From Tricholoma matsutake (taxonomy: Eukaryota > Basidiomycota > Agaricomycetes > Agaricales > Tricholomataceae): a stretch of 64,000 nt of DNA. Shown here piece by piece: positions 54,680-63,467 of the stretch (positions are counted from its first letter, which is position 1; every line of letters starts with the position of its first letter). The stretch covers positions 16,190,337 through 16,254,336 of the forward strand of contig AP026538.1 of the NCBI GenBank assembly GCA_026075535.2. The letters run 5' to 3'. The position numbers and the translations under genes are program-made. The notes under the pieces are model-generated. The model was given only the letters and a program-made list of their open reading frames with translations, was not told the DNA's origin and ran no database searches.

Positions 54680-55262
54680 CCAGTAGTATAGAGCCTAAAA
54701 AGCAATGAATTACAATTAGTTGATTGATAAAAACAAAAAGAAAAAAGAAAAAAACTTATCTATGGCCCAAACGACGTTGCCGTCATTTGGGCCCGCGTTC
54801 CATCCAGTCGGCTCGCATTTTTTGTCATGGCAGGTCATCCCCAGTAGTATACAACCTAAAAAGCAATAAATTACAATTAGTTAGTTTATAAAAACAAAAA
54901 GCAAATAAAAAAAACTCACATAGGGCCCAAACGACGCGATCTGCGTCGTTTGGGCCCGTGTTGGCTCGTTTGCAGGTGGTGGCATCGTTACTAGTAGATT
55001 ATAACCTAGAAAACTAAAAAAAATGAGTTAGTTAGTTTATTAAAACAAAAACCAAACGAAAAAAACTTACGTAGGGCCCAAACGACGCGATCTGCATCGT
55101 TTGGGCCCGTGTTGGCTTGTTTGTGGGTGGTGGCATCGTTACTAGTAGATTATAACCTAGAAAACTAAAAAAATGAGTTAGTTAGTTTATTAAAACAAAA
55201 ACCAAACGAAAAAAACTTACATAGGGCCCAAACGACGCGATCTGCATCATTTGGGCCCGCGT
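54680..55262. repeat. Tandem repeat of ~150-160 bp, four units, each with a long palindrome
   Basis: Palindromes start at about 54764, 54923, 55074 and 55224. In the second unit GGGCCCAAACGACGC and GCGTCGTTTGGGCCC form a perfect 15-bp stem around GATCT (54923-54957). Units 3 and 4 have one and two mismatches, and unit 1 is shorter and more diverged. Between palindromes each unit has A-rich sequence with TTAGTTAGTTTAT and a CTAGTAGATTATAACCTA-type block. No ORF crosses the array. Confidence 0.8.
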
Positions 55263-55527
55263 TCCGTCCAGTCGGCTCGTTTGAAGGTGGTGGTGATGGT
55301 GGCATTGGGTGTGGGAATGGTGGTGGTGGGTGCGCACGCAGTGGTGGTGGTAGAGTGGAGAGGAGGAGGAGGCGGCGTTGGCAACAGTGGTGGTAGTGGT
55401 TGTGAGCTGGCAGTCACGTGTCACATGTCATGTGTATGCATACTTATCAATTATTCCGTTAATGGCTGTGATTAACTACGTACCTTGGTTGGGTAATAAA
55501 AGTATTAAATGTATACCAAAGAATAAT
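55263..55527. other. G/T-rich simple sequence
   Basis: GGTGGTG-rich low-complexity DNA, about 55285-55410, followed by ordinary A/T-rich sequence. The reading frames here are low-complexity Gly/Val/Thr and not credible genes. Confidence 0.5.
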
Positions 55528-55605
55528 TCCTTGGTAGCTCAGTGGTTAAGCGTGCTGTTATGTATGCAGACCCAAGGTCAAGAGTTCGATTATTGATGTG
55601 TGTCG
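55528..55605 (+). repeat. tRNA-derived SINE-like head
   Basis: TGGTAGCTCAGTGGTTAAGC resembles a tRNA D arm and A box, and GAGTTCGATTATT about 45 nt later a B box. The 3' half does not complete an acceptor stem. The sequence that follows repeats TTATTCCGG. Confidence 0.5.
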
Positions 55606-56343
55606 AACTTTTATTTGGGAAAGCATGTGCATTCCGGTTATTCCGGTTAGTCTGGTTATTCCTGTTATTCCGGTTGTGATGAGTCCGGTCAGATTCTGGG
55701 GATTCTGGCTGTAAATTGGATCCTCATTCTGACCGGAATTGTGCTGCATAGGGAAAACTACATACAAAAAAATTTCCACCGGATTCCAGAAATTCCGGCC
55801 CGACAAACTGGAATCCAACCAGAATAGGTGGGGGAGTGTAAAGTACTCAAATGAACGATGAACACAGATGAGATGACACACTCATACACTATCCACAGTC
55901 CAGCACCACTTATTATGGCGCCAATGGTGCTTGAGAGCCACACTGTGGTTTCTCCAAGCTGATGACGAAGAATTTGTTTTGGGTGATAGCACAATAAACA
56001 TACTATACTGTGTACACTTTTATCTCTCACATATGGTATGCCACAAAAGAGAATAAATGGGAAGAAAAAAAAAAAAAAAAACAGACACCCCCCAATTAAG
56101 AGAAGAGACCCCCTCCTCCTCTGAACCAGAGAGGGTGCTTGTTATGACTTAAATATAGCTGTAAAAGTGAAAACAGCTGTTTATTAACACTATATATACA
56201 TACATAAGTTTTATCTATTAAAAAAAAGTGAAGGGAAAGGGTCAGGAATGAGTGGAATAGCATGCTCATCATCAGGAATGATGAGCACAACATTAGCCAA
56301 GGCTGTGGCGCATGTTAATCACCGTGGGAGATGCTGATCGGGT
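55606..56343. other. Gene-free stretch
   Basis: Contains the TTATTCCGG-type direct repeats (55630-55690), a related GGATTCCAGAAATTCCGG block near 55780, and an A18 tract near 56067-56084. No supported gene. Confidence 0.4.
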
Positions 56344-57258
56344 GCTGATCGGTAGGGCATGACTCAGGTAACCCCCAGGTATAATTTCGTGTACCTGTAC
56401 CCATACCCATGAACACCATACCCGTTATGGTTATGGGTGCAGTTTTACCATGGGTATGGGGGGGTTTTGGTCGAAACCCATGGGTATGACATTAATAACT
56501 TATTATAATTCTAAATATATCTAAATACAATGAAGAACCACCCCCAACTCGCAATTGCGAGCGAGGGGGGGTGGTACCGGTGATGTATGGGCTGTTGTGA
56601 GTTAGCAAACTAAGAAACACCCCCACTTCATGTTTGTGAGTGAGAGGGGGTGGTAGTCAGGACTTGGCAGCCGTTGTGAGAGAAACAGATGAAGAACCAC
56701 CCCCAACTCGCATTTGTGAGAGGGGGTGGTAGTGGTGATGCTGCAGCCATTGTCAACTAGAGGAGGCCATTGTTGACTAGAGGGGGCCATTGTTGATGAG
56801 AGGGGGCCATTGTTGATGAGAGGGGGCCATTGTTGTCATTGTTGCCTAGTAGAAAAACCACCCCCCACTTGCATTTAGAATGAGGGGGGTGTGTCGTCAT
56901 TGTCTAGTAGAAAAAACACCCCCCACTCGCATTTAGAACGAGGGGGGCATGTTGGTAGTAGTTGTCATCATTGTTGCCTAGTAGAAAAAACACCCCCCAC
57001 TCACATTTAGAATGAGGGGGGCGTGTTGGTAGCAGTTGTCATCATTGTCGAGCCATTGTTGTTGTTGTTGATGTTGATCAACAAAGTCATTTGATAAAAC
57101 ATGTGACCATTGGACCGGTACCATGATACCCATAACACCATGGGTACGGTTACGGTTTTGCCTCAGGTATGGAAATCCAAACCCATACCTGTACCTGAGC
57201 ATACCCATATGCAGAAACACACAGTGTTACCCATACCTGAGTCATGCCTTACTGATCA
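56344..57258. mobile_element. Non-autonomous DNA element with ~25-bp terminal inverted repeats
   Basis: Left end CTGATCGGTAGGGCATGACT (56345 on) is the inverse of AGTCATGCCTTACTGATCAG (to about 57258), with two or three mismatches over ~25 bp. Further in, CCATACCC-rich blocks also face each other. It has no transposase. A GGTG on both flanks could be a 4-bp target duplication, but that is weak. It encloses six C-tract/G-tract hairpins. Confidence 0.6.
56537..57023. repeat. Six related C-tract/G-tract hairpins inside the TIR element
   Basis: Located at about 56537-56575, 56618-56654, 56696-56730, 56858-56891, 56917-56949 and 56991-57023. The first has ACCACCCCC/GGGGGTGGT arms and an inner palindrome CTCGCAATTGCGAG. 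The later ones share ACTYGCATTTAGAAYGAG loops. Between copies 3 and 4 the phrase GAGAGGGGGCCATTGTTGAT repeats. Confidence 0.7.
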
Positions 57259-57975
57259 GGGTGGGAACTGGTGGTGGGAATATATCTGGGACATCCCCAG
57301 GGCTATGCTTATGTGATCACTATACATAGCTTACCTTGCTGGGGAACGATTTATTGTAGGGTATAGAGCAGATCATGCCTAAGAATAGTGAGGCAGACAC
57401 ATGATGTCTCACTATTCTTAGGCTTGTATTGTGGGAAGGTCAGGTGCATTCAACAGCATTTGACTCTGTGTAAGTTCCTGTGACTGGTGTTACAAAAAGC
57501 TTTGAAACTCCCAGTTTTTGGCACTTGTTGACTCAGCTTCCTTCTACTAGCACTACCACTTGATATTCCCTTTATTTTATGTTGTATATCAATTAAATAT
57601 ACGTTAGTCAATGTGTATTTAAATTCTAAAGCAGTACTGTATTCTCCTCGTAGATTCTGAGGCAGTTTACAAAAGATTTTGAAACTCTTGACCCTTGTTA
57701 GTATCTACAAAATGGAATGTGGGCATCATTCTGGTGGAGTTAATGGGGCTCACAGTTCTAGAGCAGTTGTTGGTTACTAGGCAATTTCATGTTGTACATG
57801 GTTCTATGGGAGGGGGTGATCTATGGTTCTCTTCCCATGCTGAACCTTTCTCACCACCCAATCTTGGCTATCATGCCCAGGACCTCCCTCTTCCTGTTGA
57901 ATTGCAACACAGTGTTCTCTGCATCAAATTTCAGAGATGCCCTGACCCATGAGTTTTGGTGTGTATTGATACTGC
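57259..57975. other. Gene-free stretch with one strong hairpin
   Basis: GCCTAAGAATAGTGAG (57377-57392) and CTCACTATTCTTAGGC (57408-57423) are a perfect 16-bp inverted repeat, and AGACA/TGTCT inside extends the stem. TTACAAAA(A)G then TTTGAAACTC occurs near 57492 and 57670. Short frames here look like noise. Confidence 0.6.
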
Positions 57976-58512
57976 TGGAGATGGCAGATCTGTCTCCTAT
58001 AGCAGAGTGGTGGATGGGATAGTGATAGCCTCAGCATGACATGACTATGTACATGCAGGTGGGCTACTGGCTAGATGATCACATAACTACCAGAGTAGGT
58101 GCCCACACACCCTACTCCATCTGCCCACCTCCAAAAAAGGCGATGTCCTCGTTGCCACAGAAAGAAAACAAACAAACAACAATAGGTAGAAATAATAGTA
58201 ACATCACCAGAAAAATTCTATGGTTGATAAATAAAAATAAAGTGAGGGAAAACTCAACAAGGAAGTACCCATCCCAAGGCTCGAAGCGCTTGACTCAAGT
58301 CAGCAAGGTGGGTCCTGATCCCAGTCAAGCTTCAGGACAGGGGCAGGAGTAGTTCTGGAAGGAATGATGACAACAGGTTCTCCAGAGGCGATACCAGAAG
58401 GATGTTGATGAGTAATAAATGGTTGAGACAAAACATGAGATGGCAGAGATAGATGTAAAATATTTTGAGACAAAAAAAATTGTGGGGGGGCTCGTCATCG
58501 TCTTGTTTGTTG

Positions 58513-58800
58513 TCACAGGGTTCTGAATGGCTGCCGATGGCCTGTCTTCAGACCAGAGAAGTCTCGTGAGGGTGCAGGTGCAGTATGTGGGGGAATAGGC
58601 ATGGACTCAGCATCATCTGCCCAGCTGAAATGCACAGGAGGTGGTGGTGTAGGGCTCAATGGTGGTTTGACAAGAGGCGGGAGTAACGAGACAGTGCATT
58701 TCTGGGTGCACTGGGATTGGCATGGGTGCATGGGCAGAGATGGGGGTGTATCCAGCAAATTGGGGGTGCTCATGGGTGATGACAGCATCAGTAGTGACAC
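58513..58800 (-). pseudogene. Pro-rich ORF fragment of the small LTR element
   Basis: 95 codons, including PPPPVHFSWADDAESMPIPP and PSRDFSGLKTG. The style matches repeat-associated proteins of basidiomycetes, but I cannot assign a family. It is probably the distal part of the same minus-strand gene as 60215-60760, cut by the solo LTR and several stops. Confidence 0.4.
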
Positions 58801-58909
58801 AGTAGGTGTGCAGGATACAGGGGGTGGTGAAACAGCTCATTTCTGGGGAGTTTGGGGTGAGCTGGGTGGTTGGGATGCATTTGGGGGCCATTCTAGTGCA
58901 TGTAGGTGC

Positions 58910-59528
58910 TGTAAGGGGAACACCTTATGAGCCCCTACAATGGTTGGTGCACCTTTGCAACTGTTTCCACAAATGCACAAACATTCATGCAACAAAGCAC
59001 CTTTCACACAATGAGGTGCCTTTTGCGCCAACCATCTACAAACTTTCTGATATATTGATCCATCAGCCCCTATTGTACTCTCACCATTCTCACAGTCAAA
59101 ACCCCTGTGCAAACCATTGTTGCAGTTTGCGCCTTTGCACAAACCAGTTGCACAATTGTTGCACCTGTGGAAACAATCAAGGATGTCTTTGCACACCCAT
59201 TACCAATCATGGCCTGATGCAGACACCACTTACCAAGCATGGCCTGATGCGGACACTATCACTGATTTTTGGCCATCTCCCCAAATAGGAACACAACCCT
59301 GGATCTGAATTAGTGCTAGGATGGAAGGGGCTCCAAGTATTTTAGAACGTCGCATGCCTTCCATATATATACTTCAGCCTTGCAATGGACTCCTTAGAGT
59401 TTTCTCTTTGGTTTTCCCTTGCAAGGTATGGGTCTTTTCCTTGTTCAATAGTTATTGAATCTAATCTTTGGTTTTCCCTTGCAAGTATTGAGTTCTTAGG
59501 ACTCTGATCATAAGGCTGCCCTTACAGG
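58910..59528. repeat. Solo LTR with 5-bp target duplication
   Basis: Starts TGTAAGGGGAAC and ends GCTGCCCTTACA, near-perfect inverted ends. GGTGC is present on both sides (58905-58909 and 59529-59533). It contains two copies of CTTTGGTTTTCCCTTGCAA, as the Ty3 LTR at 43336-43760 has two CTTCGGATTTCCCTTTGCTA. It is therefore a related chromovirus LTR left by LTR-LTR recombination, nested in the small LTR element. Confidence 0.8.
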
Positions 59529-60214
59529 TGCATGATCCATCATTTTCTAGCTGTGGCCTGTGCTCCAGAGTGGGGTAGAGCAGGGTGTTTGGCCATCATT
59601 GACAAGTACATTGTTGATGACATGGCAGGCTGTGTGGATGCATAAGATGTTGTGGTGGGCTCATAGTGGATAATGGGGGTCTGTGGCACTAGCTGGGGGG
59701 AGCTTGGTGGTGTAGGATGGCTCCTGGATCATCGTTTGGGATGGTGGGGCCTGCCGGGTTCATATGTCAAGCAGATGATGTGTTTCAATGAATGCAGTTG
59801 CTCATTGTCTTGCAAATTAGCTTCCTCAGCTGTAGACAGTCCCTGTACATCATTTACAGCATTGTTAGCAGTCTCAAGGGTGTCAGCAGGCATCTGGGTG
59901 CTAGACAATGCCCTAGTTGTTGTTTTTCAGCCATTTGCATCAGGTATCATTGCTGTTGCTGATGGTGACATGGTGGCAGCACTGGGGGGCTTGGAGTGTG
60001 AAAGGAGGGGCTGGGGAGCTGGGTAGAGTGCTGTAGATAGGTCTGGAAGCAAATGACATCATTTATGAGCTGTTGAGAGCTGGTTTGAAGCAGGGAAGGT
60101 TGTCGTTGTCAACAATGTTGTCAACATTGATGGGGGCTGTGTAGGCATTGTTGGCAGTGATGTGGCAGCATTGGCAGGGAAGGGGACACTGGTAACAATG
60201 TGGATGGAGGTGTT

Positions 60215-60760
60215 TCAAGACAAGTTGGGGGGGTCTGTTGACATCCCAGCATTTTTTCTTAGTTGTGGTGGCGGCAACTTGTCATTGAGTGCGGTTTGCA
60301 TAACAGTGTTTGCAGTGGAGTTGGGGGTAGTTTGGGTGGTCTTTGAAATCCATTGCAGGCTGTCATTCACCTGTTCCTTGGTTTTTACTGCATGTATTAT
60401 GTCGTCAAACACATTTTTTGCAAGCCAGTATCCTTCCTCTCAACCCAGGTTCATTCCTTTCTCTATTCCTTCCTTTAGACCTTCTTTCTTCCCTTGCTGT
60501 ACTCCCACCTTCTCACCTTCCTCCACCACATGGTTCCAGAGTAGTCTGAGGTTTGCGCTGTCGCTAGTGGCAGATGCCCAGTCACAGAATTGGGTGATGC
60601 TCTTGTGGTCTGCCATTTTGAGGAAGCTGTGGAAGTCACTGGCTGATGATGTTGATTCGGATGCCATAGTCATGTTTCCATTTGTGGGTGACATGACAGC
60701 TGTGTTGGGAGCAGTAGGTTTTTTTTTCAAGGACTTCTTCATCTTTCTGGGGCCCAGCAT
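60215..60760 (-). pseudogene. Repeat-associated ORF of the small LTR element (182 codons)
   Basis: Frame from ATG 60760 (MLGPRKMKKSLKKKP) through SASDFHSFLKMADHKSITQF and NLRLLWNHVVEEGE to a stop at 60215. One TGA lies at 60440-60442 in the context GMNLG-stop-EEGYWLAKNVFDDI, where an arginine would fit. The product is charged and helical. Ends rich in EEG/KEG repeats suggest a coiled coil. It may be gag-like; that is not shown. Confidence 0.5.
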
Positions 60761-61278
60761 GGCTGGATCAACTAAGCAGACAGTGTTATGGTAGTACAGT
60801 TATATGGTGAAGCAGTTTTTGGTGTTTCAGTGGTGGTTATATGGTGGACAGTGGACAGTTTTACAGTAATGGAATTATCAGAGAAGCTTGAAAAGCAGAT
60901 GAAAAAGCCTGAGAAAAGACAATAGAACTTGAGAAAAGCCAAGAAAAGCAGCAGATAGTGTGTTAAAGTAAGAAGCACACTCTCATCACCAAGATGGAGA
61001 TGGTGGGTCCATCTCCTATAGCAGAGTGGTGGATGCGATAGTGATAGCCTCAGCATGACATGACTATGTACATGCAGGTGGCTACTGGCTAGGTGATCAT
61101 GTGACTACTGGAGTAGGTGCCCACACACCCTACTCCACTGCTGCTGGCCAATGCCCTGTCTTATTTGCTGACATTGTGTATCCACTGACTCATGATCAAT
61201 TTACAGTCTGGAAACATGACTAATAAGCCATACTACTTTGTGGCCCAAACCAGCTCATACTACCTGCCAATCCAGTAA

Positions 61279-61608
61279 GTGTCTTCATCCTCATTTGTGT
61301 GGCTATATTGGTTGATCCTGTTGCAGAACTTGACAGACAGGGAGTTGTTGAACTGTCATGCTGAAGTGAAGGCCCTGCAAACCCAGCTTGGCACATTGTA
61401 CAAGGATGCCAGTCATCATCTCTACATGGCCAAGGTTGAGAAGCTGAAAGAGCAAGATATTACATTGAAGACATATGCAACTTTGAAGGAAAGGATGAAG
61501 CATAATCTGAAATTGTTCAAAAGCAGGTTTTCAGAAATTCCAATCAAACCATCATCCCATGACAGTGCCAATGACACCATGGCTGATCCCCCTGCTAATT
61601 TTCACTGA
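61279..61608 (+). CDS. Hypothetical helical protein fragment (109 codons, probably exon 2)
   Basis: The frame ends at 61606-61608. From LTDRELLNCHAEVKALQTQL it looks like a real helical protein (heptad-like pattern through KEQDITLKTYATLKERMKHN). The first ~16 codons coincide with a possible intron: GTAAGT near 61275 to TTGCAG at 61327. An upstream segment from ATG 61219 (MTNKPYYFVAQTSSYYLP) does not join in phase with that acceptor, so the exon structure is uncertain. The family is not recognised. Confidence 0.4.
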   Translation: MSSSSFVWLYWLILLQNLTDRELLNCHAEVKALQTQLGTLYKDASHHLYMAKVEKLKEQDITLKTYATLKERMKHNLKLFKSRFSEIPIKPSSHDSANDTMADPPANFH

Positions 61609-61728
61609 TGTGGCATTACTCAATGACATGGCCTACCTTACTCTTTTTCATCTATGTAGCTAGGACCAACATTGTTATTTTAGTTAGGATGAACACTGTT
61701 TTTTTTGCTGGATCTAACCCATTAATAT

Positions 61729-63059
61729 TAGTGTTTGAAGGTCTGTTTCATGCAACCAGAAAAAAACCAAAACTGAACCAAACCAAACTGCAGTTTGGTT
61801 GTTTTGCAGTTGTGGTTGCCCTCATTTACTCATCCCATTGGTTACAGTTGCATTGATTTGAATAATTATTGAAAGTCGATTAAAACTGGTTCTAACCAAG
61901 GTCGGTCTACCTACTATACTTGATCTAAGTACATATAGTTTAGTTATAATCAAATGTAGTAATAACTAAAATAACAAAATACTGGGACATTCCCAAGAAA
62001 TATAAACATGAAAAGCAAGGGTTTATATACCTTGAGGCTGTGCATGGACCATTGGTCATGTTTGCACTCCCAAACAAAAAAAGTGGTGCCACTTGTTCAC
62101 CATTCCCATGGCTGCCAAACCAACAATGCATCCATCAAAACTACCACCTGCCACCAATGCTCTGCCTCCTTCCACCACCACCGCTTTGTCAATGCCCACC
62201 ACTACTCCCACATCCCCTGCAAACAAACCACATTGGGCCCAGATGACAACAATTGTCATTTGGTCCCTAGGTAATGTTTTTTAAAGTTGTTCTTTGAACT
62301 AACTAATATCTTCTTTTTCTTTGTTAGATTCTAACTATATTGTAACCATGAAATGGCGCCAAGACGGCACCCCCTGCTCGCAGGGTGATAATGGGTCCTG
62401 TTCCCACTGACAACAACTGGAGATGGGTGGTGGATGATGGCGCCAATGCTGGATGACGAGGGGAGTGGACGACGACATGGCCGATGAAGACCAGACAACA
62501 ACAATTGCAAGTGACAATGCCAATGCCAGCACCAGCGCCAACACCAATGCCAATGCCAACACCAGCAACAACACCAGTGACAATGCCAACACCAGCAACA
62601 ACGCCATCGCCAACGCCGGAACAATGCCAACAAAGACGCAAATGCCAGACAACAAGCACAATGCCTGCAGATTCCCCCTCACTCCAAATGTAGGAGTTTT
62701 TTTTTCTATCTTTCTGCTTTGTGCTCGCTGACCCTATTTTCCCAGTTCTTTTTTAATTTATCATCCACATGCTCACTTGCAGGCTCCTGCCTGCAAGGGG
62801 CTTTATTTTACTTTAGAATATTATTAGTATAACTATAATTATGTAGATAATGTCAGTTTAGACTGATGCAAGTCAGTCGAAGACTGGTTGTGGTCGAACC
62901 GACTACAACCAGTAGTCAGGCTGAACTGGACTGCACACAACCAACTATGTGCGGTCCAGTTCAGTTTTATTTAGTTTTTGAATGTAATTGAACTGGTTAC
63001 AGTTCCAGTTCCATCCCAAAATGGAAAAAAACCAGACTGAGCCGGACCTTCAAACACTA
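61729..63059. mobile_element. hAT-like non-autonomous DNA transposon with 8-bp target duplication
   Basis: Terminal inverted repeats TAGTGTTTGAAGGTC (61729-61743) and GACCTTCAAACACTA (63045-63059) are perfect. ATTAATAT duplicates at 61721-61728 and 63060-63067. An 8-bp duplication and this TIR form fit the hAT superfamily. The 1.33 kb interior has no transposase. It contains a 20-bp palindrome at 61781-61800, a CAATGCCAACACCAGCAAC-type simple repeat (62515-62625), and CTGAACTGGACTGCACA (62921-62937) opposite TGTGCGGTCCAGTTCAG (62948-62964). Confidence 0.8.
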
Positions 63060-63235
63060 ATTAATATTGCCCATACTCATTGTCCATCTTGTTTGCCAAA
63101 CAGTGCATATGTGCTCACAATATATGGAGTCAATCCAATGACAACTGATTGGTATTCAGCTTCTGTGCCCTCTTCCCCTGTCAAACAAGGTCTTTATACT
63201 CCCCCCCCCCCAATCTGATTGGACTCCACTCAGAC

Positions 63236-63342
63236 ACTCAGACAGTCCAAGGACAGTCCTAGGACTTTGCTTGGACTTTTTTGGCTGAAAGTTCTGCCAA
63301 ACCAGATGTCCAGTCCAAGCTGAGTCCTTGGACTGTCCGAGT
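63236..63342. repeat. Fold-back repeat of 107 bp
   Basis: ACTCAGACAGTCCAAGGAC (63236-63254) faces GTCCTTGGACTGTCCGAGT (63324-63342), an inverted repeat of 19 bp with one mismatch. No clear target duplication. It could be a tiny MITE. Confidence 0.6.
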
Positions 63343-63370
63343 TGCTTATATAATTGACTAAAAAAATCTG

Positions 63371-63452
63371 TGGCTACCACAGGGATTGAACCCTCGTAGT
63401 CACATGATAAAGTACAATTAAGGCAACAATATAACCATTAGACTAAAGCATC
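63371..63452 (-). repeat. tRNA-derived SINE-like head
   Basis: On the minus strand TAGTCTAATGG fits an A box and AGGGTTCAATCCCTG is a near-ideal B box and T arm, about 40-50 nt apart. The acceptor arm (CTGTGGTAGCCACAG side) does not pair with the 5' side. This is the best tRNA-like fold of the three heads. Confidence 0.5.
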
Positions 63453-63467
63453 ATTACAGGTACATAG

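Larger units (their letters stand above)
57976..61137 (-). mobile_element. Small LTR retroelement (TRIM/LARD type) with ~144-bp LTRs
   Basis: Direct repeats 57976-58119 and 60995-61137 are about 90% alike. Both begin TGGAGATGG and end CCTACTCCA, so the termini are TG..CA and inverted (TGGAG/CTCCA). On the minus strand the first LTR is followed by TCTTGGTGATGAGAG, a TGG-type primer site, and the second is preceded by the purine stretch GGAGGTGGGCAGA. Flanks share CTGC (possible 4-5 bp target duplication ACTGC). The interior holds minus-strand ORF remains and a later solo LTR. No RT is visible. Confidence 0.65.

Noticed and set aside
54017..54708. Overlapping frames of 88-187 codons on both strands
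   Set aside because: They are translations of G/C-rich palindromic repeats and simple sequence, with Arg/Pro/Gly-rich composition and no domain.
63371..63452. Functional tRNA gene
   Set aside because: The T arm is good, but acceptor and D-arm pairing are poor and the loop region is too long.
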